In this document: piece after piece, positions 53,419 through 61,265 of the stretch
Position numbering within the stretch: the stretch's first letter is position 1
Layout: the number at the start of each line of letters is the position of its first letter
Assembly (NCBI GenBank): GCA_945893145.1
Contig: CAMDDZ010000018.1
Coordinates: forward strand, 1-64,000
Direction: 5' to 3'
Origin: Rhodoplanes serenus
Lineage (GTDB): Bacteria; Pseudomonadota; Alphaproteobacteria; Rhizobiales; Xanthobacteraceae
Length of the DNA stretch: 64,000 nucleotides
Notes under the pieces: model-generated
Databases searched by the model: none
Told to the model about the DNA's origin: nothing
What the model saw: only the letters and a program-made list of their open reading frames with translations
Program-made: the position numbers and the translations under genes

Positions 53419-53922
53419 ATGCCAGACGTCAAACCTCGATCCGCCGCGTCGGTGCTCAAAGGAGCGCGACGCCCGCCGTTTGTTGCAGGACTGTTGCGCA
53501 TGTCCTATCAGGTCGCGCGCCAGAAGCAGCTCGAAGTTCAATTCGAGCACGGCTTCACCGATCTGACACAAGCGCACCTGAACGTGCTGGTCTATCCGCC
53601 ACCCGATCGAATACGGCCCACCGAGCTCGCCGAACGATGCTTCATGACCAAGCAAGCGATGAACTACCTGCTGGGCGAATTGGAGGCGCGCGGCTACCTC
53701 GAACGTCGGTCAGAAGAAGGTCGCCGGAGTGTACTCGTGTATCTCACACGCCGGGGCTGGCGGTTTTTTGAGACACAATGGATTGCCATGAAGCAATTGG
53801 AGGACCAATGGTCTGCCATCTATGGCAAGAAGCAGTTCAATCAGTTTTTGCAAATCCTTCGACATATATCTTCGGCGGAGCCCGTCGCGTCACGGCAATC
53901 AACCCAAAAACGTAAGATATGA
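53419..53922 (+). CDS. MarR family transcriptional regulator
   Basis: A 167-residue winged-helix protein: DLTQAHLNVLVYPPPDRI, RPTELAERCFMTKQAMNYLL for the recognition helix, GELEARGYLERRSEEGRRSV for the wing with its basic hairpin, and a C-terminal dimer helix (WIAMKQLEDQWSAIYGKKQF). It should bind the two dyads directly before it and repress its own gene and the divergent Bug gene. The effector is probably an organic acid or the Bug ligand; that part is inference. Confidence 0.92.
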   Translation: MPDVKPRSAASVLKGARRPPFVAGLLRMSYQVARQKQLEVQFEHGFTDLTQAHLNVLVYPPPDRIRPTELAERCFMTKQAMNYLLGELEARGYLERRSEEGRRSVLVYLTRRGWRFFETQWIAMKQLEDQWSAIYGKKQFNQFLQILRHISSAEPVASRQSTQKRKI

Positions 53923-53948
53923 AGACTGATCCCGCTTTAGCCCTCATA

Positions 53949-53976
53949 GCGACCGGAAAAGCGGTCGCCGCTTTTT
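53949..53976 (+). terminator. Intrinsic terminator after the marR gene
   Basis: Seven-bp stem GCGACCG / CGGTCGC with a GAAAAG loop, then CGCTTTTTG. It lies 27 bases past the stop at 53922. Confidence 0.8.
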
Positions 53977-53989
53977 GATTTGTGGCGAG

Positions 53990-54521
53990 GCGATTACGGC
54001 TTCTGGACTTTATTCCTATTGTTGACTATATTCCTTCTGTCCTACCCTCCCGAGGGCGTTCTCATGAGACGTCATTTGAGCGGGGTGGGATGCGGCGCCT
54101 GCGGATTGGCCTCGTAACCCAATCCCCGGGAGGCCTCGGGTAACCGTCCCCCCTACTACGAGGGGCGCCCAGTTTTGGGTGACACGGGGACCGGATGAAC
54201 GGCGGCGTAAGCCGCCGGGATCAGGGCGAGCGCGAGCTCGCTGCCGGTTCTTGTCAGTTACGGTTCCGAGACGCCCAAAATCGCCGCGATGGAGCGTCGG
54301 CCGGCGACGCGCCCCCGCTTTGGGCGCCACGCCGGTTGTGTCTCAGGCGGAGCAATCCGCCTGCGGACGAGGCGTGATCGAGATGTGGCGTCGACCGGCG
54401 CTCCATCCCCTCGGACTGATGATCCGGGGATACGGCCATCCCAAATCTCGGACGCACACCGCACCGCGAGAGCGAAGGAGCATGCGTGCAAGAAACTTGG
54501 GGTGAGAGCTGTGCCGCCAAC
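53990..54521. other. Gene-free structured region
   Basis: No open frame here has a credible start, ribosome binding site or family match; those in the six frames are typical high-GC shadows. Complementary blocks are visible: GGCGCCCAGTTTTGGG against CCCAAAATCGCC, and GGAGCGTCGG against CCGGCGCTCC. The composition and blocks resemble a conserved non-coding element I associate with Bradyrhizobium-like genomes, possibly a structured RNA. No promoter was identified. Confidence 0.4.
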
Positions 54522-54536
54522 GCGAGATTCGATCCA

Positions 54537-54766
54537 CCTCATCCTGAGGAGCACGAGCAAAGCGAGTGCGTCTCGCCCGCCTGCGCGCTATCGCGCTTCG
54601 GCGCGCCTTGCTTGCCCGCCATAGCTCGCGGAGCGAGCGGAGGCGGGAAGGACGAGGCGGCCACTGTGGCGGCCCCATGGTTCGAGACGCGATGCGGAGC
54701 CTGTCATCGGGCCGCGCTTCGCGCGGACCCGTTGGCATCGCTCCTCACCATGAGGCCGAGAGAGGC
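54537..54766. repeat. Interspersed CCTCAT...ATGAGG repeat region with a nested palindrome (copy 2)
   Basis: Begins with CCTCATCCTGAGGAGC and ends near GCTCCTCACCATGAGG, an outer inverted pair about 230 bases apart, with short GAGACG-type blocks inside. It includes the nested palindrome CCCGCC-ATA-GCTCGC-GGA-GCGAGC-GGA-GGCGGG at 54615-54647, which has the same blocks as 45528-45560. A partial CCTCATGGTGAGGCG also lies near 23130. It is non-coding, between the structured region and the GST gene. Confidence 0.6.
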
Positions 54767-54821
54767 GGAAGCGTGCGCGCGAGTTCGTGGCACCGATCAA
54801 TTTCAAAGAGCCAAGCAGATC

Positions 54822-55544
54822 CTACCGCGCCGTCGCGGCGGCCTTGTCGACCGACGCCGAGGTCTGGCCGAACAGGATCGCGCGCTCTTCCGGAGTGCGG
54901 ATGCCACCATGGTTCGGGTTGACCGTCTTGACCAGCTCGTAGGCCTTCTTCACCGCCGGGCGCTCCGCAATCGTCTCGAGCCATTTCTTCAGATGCGGGA
55001 AGTCGCCGATCTTCTGGCCCTGCGCCTCATGCGGCACCACCCAAGGATAGCTCGCCATGTCGGCGATGGAATATTCGCCCGCCAGGAACGGACGGTCGGC
55101 CAGGCGCCTGTTCATCACGCCATAGAGGCGGTTGACCTCTTTGTTGTAGCGTTCGATCGCATACGGCAGCTTGTCGGTCGCATAGCGGCTGAAATGGTTG
55201 TTCTGCCCGGACATCGGGCCGAGCCCGCCCATCTGCCAGAACAGCCACTGCATCACGTCGGCGCGCTTGGCCGGTTCTTTCGGCAGGAACTTGCCGGTCT
55301 TCTCGGCGAGATAAACCAGCATGGCGCCGGACTCCATCACGGAGATCGGCTTGCCGCCGCCCGGAGGATCGTGATCGACCAGCGCCGGAATGCGGTTGTT
55401 CGGCGACACCGCGAGGAATTCGGCCTTGAACTGCTCGCCCTTGCCGATGTTGATAGGAATAACTTTGTAAGGCAGTCCAGTCTCTTCGAGATAAATTGTG
55501 ACTTTGTGGCCGTTCGGCGTGGTCCAATAATACAAGTCGATCAT
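54822..55544 (-). CDS. yfcG: Glutathione S-transferase / disulfide reductase of the YfcG type
   Basis: A 240-residue GST. The opening MIDLYYWTTPNGHKVTIYLE (with the nu-class Thr and Asn of the glutathione site), then KGEQFKAEFLAVSPNNRIPA, ESGAMLVYLAEKTG and MQWLFWQMGGLGPM GQNNHF, follow E. coli YfcG closely. YfcG binds two glutathiones and reduces disulfides without a catalytic Cys. The C-terminal tail is about 25 residues longer than in YfcG. It is alone in its transcription unit, divergent from the L,D-transpeptidase gene. Confidence 0.93.
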   Translation of the reverse strand: MIDLYYWTTPNGHKVTIYLEETGLPYKVIPINIGKGEQFKAEFLAVSPNNRIPALVDHDPPGGGKPISVMESGAMLVYLAEKTGKFLPKEPAKRADVMQWLFWQMGGLGPMSGQNNHFSRYATDKLPYAIERYNKEVNRLYGVMNRRLADRPFLAGEYSIADMASYPWVVPHEAQGQKIGDFPHLKKWLETIAERPAVKKAYELVKTVNPNHGGIRTPEERAILFGQTSASVDKAAATAR

Positions 55545-55652
55545 CGAGACATTCCTTGCTGCGAGGTCCTTGGGTCGGGTAGTTCCCTAGCACAAGGACG
55601 GGTCGGACTTGCGGCCACGGACCGCCGAGCTGCCATACGGGAAGCGCATCAC

Positions 55653-56264
55653 ATGCCCACCAGAAGACGGTTCTTCCGGCTGATCGCGACCTCGGGGTTG
55701 ACGCTCGCTGCCGCTCCCAGCGCGCGTGGACAATTTTTCCGGCCGCTCGAAGTGATGCCGCAGCCCACAGCGCCCGACGTCGACCCCGGCCAGGAGAGCG
55801 GGTCGCCGGACGCCCTGCCCTACGAGTACCGGAGACAGCCGGTCTATTTCCGTTCGCAGGACTCGGCGGGCACGATCGTCATCGACACATCCGAACGCTT
55901 CCTCTACCTGACGCAATCGCCGACCCGCGCGATGCGCTACGGCATCGGTGTCGGCCGCGACGGATTCACTTGGGCCGGCATCCTGAAAATTAGCCGCAAG
56001 GCGGAATGGCCGGACTGGACGCCGCCGTCCGAGATGATCGAGCGCCAGCCCTATCTGCCGCGCTGGATGGCCGGCGGGCCCGGCAATCCGCTCGGCGCGC
56101 GAGCGATGTATCTCGGCAACACGGTCTATCGCATTCACGGCACCAATGCGCCGGAGACCATTGGACACGCGGTGTCGTCGGGCTGCTTCCGCCTGGTGAA
56201 CGACGACGTGGCCGACCTCTACGCCCGTGTCCCGGTCGGCACCCGGGTCGTTGTGCGGCACTAG
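55653..56264 (+). CDS. Tat-exported L,D-transpeptidase (ErfK/YbiS/YkuD domain)
   Basis: A 203-residue protein with a twin-arginine leader (PTRRRFFRLIATSGLTLAAA). The YkuD domain covers about 72-202 and shows the catalytic set: His162 in YRIHGTN, then S176-G177-C178 in HAVSSGCFRLVNDD, with Cys178 the nucleophile and Arg180 close by. The more common SHGC motif reads SSGC here. It links peptidoglycan 3-3 or anchors proteins. ATG 55653 has GGGAAG upstream; the open frame's long upstream extension runs over repeats and is not real. Confidence 0.9.
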   Translation: MPTRRRFFRLIATSGLTLAAAPSARGQFFRPLEVMPQPTAPDVDPGQESGSPDALPYEYRRQPVYFRSQDSAGTIVIDTSERFLYLTQSPTRAMRYGIGVGRDGFTWAGILKISRKAEWPDWTPPSEMIERQPYLPRWMAGGPGNPLGARAMYLGNTVYRIHGTNAPETIGHAVSSGCFRLVNDDVADLYARVPVGTRVVVRH

Positions 56265-56296
56265 CAGATCGCCGCGAAAGCCCAACGCAAACGCCG

Positions 56297-56512
56297 ATGA
56301 ACCCACCCGCCACCGATATCGCCGCGTCCCGCCGCCTCGCCTGCGCGCGCTGCGGCGCCGCGTTCGACTGCGGTGTGGGTGGCAGAGACGGTGGATGCTG
56401 GTGCGTCGACGAGCCATTCCGCTTGCCAATGCCCGCCGCGGCGAACCAAGATTGCCTTTGTCCGGCGTGCCTGCGCGCGGCGGCGTCAATGCCCAGCGGA
56501 GGCGGGAAATGA
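56297..56512 (+). CDS. Cysteine-rich CWC family protein
   Basis: A 71-residue protein with seven Cys in the CWC pattern: CARCGAAFDCGVGG, then GGCWCVDEPF and DCLCPACL. These are probable zinc-binding knuckles (CxxC pairs). CWC proteins are small and of unknown function. The ATG lies 33 bases after the stop of the L,D-transpeptidase gene. Its stop overlaps the next ATG (ATGA, 56509-56512), so the two are coupled. Confidence 0.82.
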   Translation: MNPPATDIAASRRLACARCGAAFDCGVGGRDGGCWCVDEPFRLPMPAAANQDCLCPACLRAAASMPSGGGK

Positions 56513-56982
56513 TCGTGCGTGTTCGTCCCCTATGGCTCGCCGTGCTGGTGTTGCTCGGCGGCGGATGGCCGGACGCGCGTGCCGCCGGAATGTCGTTGCT
56601 CGGCACCTGGCAGATCGTCGAGGCCCAGCCCGGGCCGTGGCTGGCGCAGAACCAGCAGGCGGCTTACGCGGCCGAAGGCAAGCGCATGCTCAAGCTCGCC
56701 ATCACGTTCGCGCCGCAGCAGGTGAAGTCGAAATACAAGGCGCTGAATTGCACGAGCAGCGTGATCTACGAACCAAACTCATTGGAAGCCGACGCGCTGT
56801 TCCAGGGCAACCTGCCGGAACCGAACCCTTCCGCTGCCGCCCAGCGCATGGGCTTCGCCAAGGGCGAGGTCCCTGGCGTCGATGTGAAGTGCGTGAACGC
56901 CAGCTACACGTTTCACTTCCGCGATGCGAACACGGTGCTGTTCAACATGAACAGCGTGATCTACACGCTGAAGCGTCAGTAG
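56509..56982 (+). CDS. Secreted hypothetical protein coupled to the CWC gene
   Basis: A 157-residue protein with a signal peptide (PLWLAVLVLLGGGWPDARAA) and a beta-rich mature part (SLLGTWQIVEAQPGPWLAQN, KSKYKALNCTSSVIYEPNSL, ASYTFHFRDANTVLFNMNSV) with two cysteines. LLGTWxIVEA resembles the opening strand of lipocalin-like or MlaA-independent META-type domains, but I cannot assign a family. It lies in an ATGA overlap with the CWC gene and converges with the TauE gene. Confidence 0.75.
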   Translation: MIVRVRPLWLAVLVLLGGGWPDARAAGMSLLGTWQIVEAQPGPWLAQNQQAAYAAEGKRMLKLAITFAPQQVKSKYKALNCTSSVIYEPNSLEADALFQGNLPEPNPSAAAQRMGFAKGEVPGVDVKCVNASYTFHFRDANTVLFNMNSVIYTLKRQ

Positions 56983-56992
56983 CGTTCGCGGT

Positions 56993-57733
56993 CTAGCGAG
57001 GCCACGCCTGCGCGGCGATCAGCGCCAGTCCCGAGCACAGCAGTAGCAGCAAAACGATCTTGCGGAACGTCGCATCGTCGAGCTTTCCATAACACCTGAA
57101 CCCCAGCCACAAACCGGCCAGCAGCGCAGGAAGGCCGAGCGCATAGAGCTTGAGCGTATCCGTGGTGATGGCGCCGGCGGCGCCAAGCGTTAAAGCGATC
57201 ACGGCCATCGCCGCAAGGATGACGGGTTGGAAAACCGCGCGCTGTTGGTCCTTCGTCCAGCCGCGCATCTGGCACCAGACGGTAATGATGAAGCCAGGAA
57301 GTCCGGTCAGCCCGCCCAGCACGCCATTCAGGAATCCGACGACGCCGTCTGCCCCAGCGCCGGCCTTCTGCGGCTTCAATGTCGGCTTGGCCAGACCGTA
57401 GATGCTGTAGATAACCAACAGCACACCGATCCCCAAACGCACGTGGCCCGGATTGAGATAGGTGAGCAGCACCGCCCCGAGCGGGACGCCGATTGTCCCG
57501 CCGATGATAAACGGCGCTATCGTGCGCCAGCTCAGTGTGCGCCGCAGTTTCCATACGCCATAGCCCTGCGTCAAAAGGCTATAACCGGCGATCAGCGCGG
57601 CCGTCTGCACCGGCGTGATCACGTGCAACCATATGCCAGACACAACAAAGCCCATCGCAAAGCCGGCGAGGCCTGACGCGAAACCACCCAAGAACGCTGC
57701 GAAGAGAAATAGTCCCAGAACAAAGCCATCCAT
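56993..57733 (-). CDS. Sulfite exporter TauE/SafE family protein
   Basis: A 246-residue membrane protein with eight hydrophobic segments, two repeated halves of four helices: ASGLAGFAMGFVVSGIWLHV and GFLNGVLGGLTGLPGFIITV hold the two family repeats. The family exports sulfite, sulfonates or other small anions, usually by an unknown coupling. No sulfonate pathway is adjacent, so the substrate is open. It is convergent with the secreted protein gene, with a ten-base gap. Confidence 0.88.
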   Translation of the reverse strand: MDGFVLGLFLFAAFLGGFASGLAGFAMGFVVSGIWLHVITPVQTAALIAGYSLLTQGYGVWKLRRTLSWRTIAPFIIGGTIGVPLGAVLLTYLNPGHVRLGIGVLLVIYSIYGLAKPTLKPQKAGAGADGVVGFLNGVLGGLTGLPGFIITVWCQMRGWTKDQQRAVFQPVILAAMAVIALTLGAAGAITTDTLKLYALGLPALLAGLWLGFRCYGKLDDATFRKIVLLLLLCSGLALIAAQAWPR

Positions 57734-58123
57734 GGCTCGCTCCCACGATTGAGGCGAGCAGCGCTTGGATGGCGATATCCATCTTGAGGGGAGGCCGCGA
57801 TGTCCCCTGATCTGCGATGTGGTTAGTGATTCAAAAAATCAGGGCCCGGCACGCATAATGTCCCCTCCTTGCGAAGGAGACGGTGCTTGGGCCCGCGAGC
57901 CTGGAAGAACGGGGCGACCGTCGAAGGCCCCGCTGCAATTTTTCTTAGCGCATCATTCTTCGATGCGCAAATGGTGCGACGGATCACGCTGCACCTTGAT
58001 CACGCGGCGTGTCGCGTCTATGTATCGGGCGTCGGGGTGTCACAGGCTCCCGGCATCTCAAAGACGGTGCCCCGTCCAAGTCCTGCTCGCGATCCGCGCA
58101 CGCACGCGGGAAGGAGCACGATG
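57734..58123. other. Gap of about 390 bases without a recognised gene
   Basis: No frame here is gene-like: the one open frame that runs into the Cj0069-family gene has no family similarity before 58124. A weak stem, GGGGC with GCCCC around 57915, is followed by a CAATTTTTC stretch. The promoters of the TauE gene (leftward) and the Cj0069-family gene (rightward) must lie here. Confidence 0.5.
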
Positions 58124-59197
58124 ATGAATGCGGAGCCGTTTTCCAAATCTCACTCCACCATGTCCAAGCCCACAGCTCGCCTTGGCCGCGTCGCGATCCT
58201 ATGGCGGGGCGACGAAGCGGCGCGCCGCAGTGCCGCGCCGGAAACCAGCCGGTTCAAGGCCGTCTTCGCGGCGCTCGCCGATGCCGGTATCGATGCGGAA
58301 CCGGTGGTCTACGAGGACGATGCCCTCGACGCCGTGCGCGCACAGCTCGCCGCGGTCGATGGTGTGCTGGTCTGGGTCAACCCGATTCACGAGGGCCGCA
58401 GCCGCGCCAATCTCGACGCGCTGCTGCGCGAGGTTGCGGCGCGCGGCATCTGGGTGAGCACCCATCCCGATGTGATCCTCAAGATGGGCACCAAGGAGGT
58501 GCTGTATCGCACCCGCACGATGAGCTGGGGCTGCGACACGGCCCTCTATCGAACGGCCGAGGCGATGCGCGCCGAACTGCCGGCGCGGCTCGCCGCTGGC
58601 CCGCGCGTCATCAAACGCAACCGCGGCAATGGTGGCCAGGGCGTCTGGAAGGTCGAGACGCTGGCAAGTCCACACGGCCGGTCGGTGATCCGCGTGCTGG
58701 ATGCCACCAAGGACGCATCGGAGGAGCTGGCGCTCGACGCGTTCCTCGATCGGTGCGCCGAGTATTTCGACGACGGCTGCGTGATCGATCAGCCGTTCCA
58801 GGCGCGCCTCAGCGAAGGCGTGGTGCGCTGCTACATGGCGGGCGATCGCTGCGCCGGCTTCGGCCCCCAGAAGGTCAAGGCTCTGGTCGACGCGCCGGCC
58901 GCGCGCGCCGAGGCCGGACCGCGGCTCTACACCTCCAATGCCGACCCGCGCTTCCAGCGCTTGCGCCGATTGATGGAGGACGAGTGGACGCCGCAGCTGA
59001 CCGCTTTGCTGGACATCCCGCGACGCGACCTGCCGATGATCTGGGACGCCGACTTCATGCTCGGCCCGCGCGGCGCCGACGGAACTGACAGCTACGTGCT
59101 TGGCGAAATCAACGTCAGTTCGGTATTCCCGATGCCGGACGAGGCGCCCGCAGAGATCGCGCGCCGTGTTGCCGACCGGCTGCGGTCGAAGCTCTGA
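58124..59197 (+). CDS. Cj0069 family protein, ATP-grasp-like
   Basis: A 357-residue cytoplasmic protein. The sequence matches proteins named Cj0069 family: RVAILWRGDEAARRSA at the start, LVWVNPIHEGRSRANLDALL, STHPDVILKMGTKEVLYRTR, and VIKRNRGNGGQGVWKVE, which looks like an ATP-grasp glycine loop; YVLGEINVSSVFPMPDEAP near the end resembles the acidic metal-binding strand. The reaction is not known; ligase or kinase-like activity is plausible. ATG 58124 sits seven bases after AAGGAG (58121 is the alternative). A hairpin follows the stop. Confidence 0.82.
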   Translation: MNAEPFSKSHSTMSKPTARLGRVAILWRGDEAARRSAAPETSRFKAVFAALADAGIDAEPVVYEDDALDAVRAQLAAVDGVLVWVNPIHEGRSRANLDALLREVAARGIWVSTHPDVILKMGTKEVLYRTRTMSWGCDTALYRTAEAMRAELPARLAAGPRVIKRNRGNGGQGVWKVETLASPHGRSVIRVLDATKDASEELALDAFLDRCAEYFDDGCVIDQPFQARLSEGVVRCYMAGDRCAGFGPQKVKALVDAPAARAEAGPRLYTSNADPRFQRLRRLMEDEWTPQLTALLDIPRRDLPMIWDADFMLGPRGADGTDSYVLGEINVSSVFPMPDEAPAEIARRVADRLRSKL

Positions 59198-59251
59198 TGG
59201 ATACACACCTAGCTTCGTCCCGCGCCGCATTGTCCCGCGTGATCCGCGCAG

Positions 59252-59279
59252 GATGGTGGCGCTATCGCCCGCCACCATC
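59252..59279 (+). terminator. Hairpin after the Cj0069-family gene
   Basis: Ten-bp perfect stem GATGGTGGCG / CGCCACCATC with an 8-base loop, 54 bases after the stop. No U-tract follows, so it may be a transcript-end stabiliser or a pause site rather than an efficient terminator. Confidence 0.5.
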
Positions 59280-59381
59280 TGGCCACACAGGATGGCTAGA
59301 TGGCATCATCCCTCGCGATCATGATTCTGATGGCGTTGCCTTGCGCCGCGCATTGCGGCATCCGTGACTTTTGAAAGTGCC

Positions 59382-61265
59382 ATGCTCCGTTTCTTTGAAA
59401 AAGCCATCCACGCCACCGGGACACCGGAAAATCCGGTGCCGCCGGAGAGCCTGCTCGCGTTCTATTGGCACTTCGCGCGCCAGGCCAAGGGCCTGTTCTT
59501 CGCGCTGATCGTGGTCGAACTGTTCATCGCGCTCCTCGACACCGCGGTGCCGTGGTTCATGGGCAAGGTGGTGACCTTCATCACCAAGGTGCCGGCGGAG
59601 CGCTTCCTGGAAGAGACCTGGCCTTGGCTCGTCGGCATGGCCATCATCATGCTGGTGGCGCGGCCGGGCGTGACGCTCGGGCGCTATCTCATCACCAACC
59701 AGGCGCTCGCCGGCCCGTTCTCGAACCTGATCCGCTGGCAAAGCCACTGGCATGTGGTGCGGCAAAGCTGGGCGTTCTTCCAGAACGATTTTGCCGGCCG
59801 TATCGCCAATCGCGTGATGCAGACCGGCCCCGCCGTGCGCGAGACTATCGTCTCCTCCATTACGGCGGTCTGGTACATCCTCGTCTATGGCGTCACCGCC
59901 ATCGTGCTGATGGCGGCGGCCGATCTCTGGCTGATCACGCCCGTGCTCGGCTGGTTCGTGGGCTACATCTGCCTCTTGATCTACTTCGTGCCGCGCATGC
60001 GCGACCGCTCGAAGGCGACGTCGGAGGCACGCTCGGCGCTGACCGGCCGCGTCGTCGACAGCTACACCAACATCCTGACCGTGAAGCTGTTTGCGCGGCC
60101 ACGCGACGAGGATGCCTATGTGCGCGACGCGGTCGACTACCACACCGGCCGCTATCAGGCCGGCAACCGCCTGATCACCGCGTTCGGCACGCTCCTGGCG
60201 GTGCTCAACGGCGCGCTGGTGACCGGCGCTGCCGCGATCTCGCTGGTGCTGTGGCGGTACGGCAAGGTCGAGGTCGGCGCCATCGCGATGGTGCTGCCGC
60301 TGACCTTCCAGCTTACCTCAATGTCGCGCTGGATCGCCTTCTCGGTCACCGAGATTTTCGAGGAGGTCGGCGTGGTCCAGGAGGGCATGCTGACAATTGC
60401 GCAGCCGCTGCGCCTGGTCGATCAAGCCGGCGCGGTGCCGCTCAGCGTGCGCACCGGCGCGATCAACTTCGAGAACGTACACTTCCACTATGGCCGGCAG
60501 CGATTGGCTGGTGAAGACGGGCGTGAACGCCCTTATGCTGTGCTGGACGGCTTCACGCTCAAGATCGAGCCGGGCGAGAAGATCGGACTGATCGGCCGCT
60601 CCGGCGCCGGCAAGTCGACCGTGGTCAATCTGCTGCTGCGCTTCTTCGATCTCGAAAGCGGCCGCATCACCATCGACGGCCAGGACATCGCGCAGATGAC
60701 GCAGGAGTCGCTGCGCCAGCAGATTTCCATGGTGACGCAGGACACATCGCTGCTGCATCGCTCGATCCGCGACAACATCCGCTACGGCACGCCCGATGCG
60801 ACCGACGCGCAGGTGATCGAGGCGGCGCGGCTTGCGCATGCCGAAGAGTTCATCCTCGCGCTCGAGGACTGGCGGTATCGCCACGGCTACGACGCCCACG
60901 TCGGCGAGCGCGGCGTCAAGCTCTCCGGCGGTCAGCGCCAGCGCATCGCGATTGCGCGCGTGATCCTGAAGAACGCGCCGATCCTGGTGCTCGACGAGGC
61001 CACCTCGGCGCTCGACTCGGAAGTCGAGGCCGCGATCCAGTCGAGCCTCGGCACGCTGATGGAAGGCAAGACCGTGATCGCCATCGCGCACCGGCTTTCC
61101 ACCATCGCGCGGATGGACCGCCTCGTCGTGCTCGACCGCGGCCACATCGTCGAGCAAGGCACCCACGCCGAGTTGCTGGATCGCGGCGGGCATTATGCTG
61201 CGCTGTGGAAGCGCCAGTCCGGTGGATTCATCGACGTGACACCGACCGTGCAGGCGGCGGAGTAA
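59382..61265 (+). CDS. ABC exporter half-transporter (membrane plus ATPase domain)
   Basis: A 627-residue protein with a six-helix membrane domain (about 30-330) and a nucleotide-binding domain with Walker A GLIGRSGAGKST, Q-loop MVTQDTSLLHRS, signature KLSGGQRQRIAIA and Walker B ILVLDEATSALDS, then the H-loop IAHRLST. It should work as a homodimer that exports lipid or drug-like substrates. The long first membrane loop (WFMGKVVTFITKVPAERFL) is typical. ATG 59382 is used; GTG 59364 is an alternative start. It abuts the convergent monooxygenase gene with no gap. Confidence 0.9.
   Translation: MLRFFEKAIHATGTPENPVPPESLLAFYWHFARQAKGLFFALIVVELFIALLDTAVPWFMGKVVTFITKVPAERFLEETWPWLVGMAIIMLVARPGVTLGRYLITNQALAGPFSNLIRWQSHWHVVRQSWAFFQNDFAGRIANRVMQTGPAVRETIVSSITAVWYILVYGVTAIVLMAAADLWLITPVLGWFVGYICLLIYFVPRMRDRSKATSEARSALTGRVVDSYTNILTVKLFARPRDEDAYVRDAVDYHTGRYQAGNRLITAFGTLLAVLNGALVTGAAAISLVLWRYGKVEVGAIAMVLPLTFQLTSMSRWIAFSVTEIFEEVGVVQEGMLTIAQPLRLVDQAGAVPLSVRTGAINFENVHFHYGRQRLAGEDGRERPYAVLDGFTLKIEPGEKIGLIGRSGAGKSTVVNLLLRFFDLESGRITIDGQDIAQMTQESLRQQISMVTQDTSLLHRSIRDNIRYGTPDATDAQVIEAARLAHAEEFILALEDWRYRHGYDAHVGERGVKLSGGQRQRIAIARVILKNAPILVLDEATSALDSEVEAAIQSSLGTLMEGKTVIAIAHRLSTIARMDRLVVLDRGHIVEQGTHAELLDRGGHYAALWKRQSGGFIDVTPTVQAAE

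Noticed and set aside
54486..55652. A 389-codon N-terminal extension of the L,D-transpeptidase frame
   Set aside because: It runs through the interspersed repeat and antisense to the YfcG-like gene. The Tat leader begins exactly at 55653 with a ribosome binding site.
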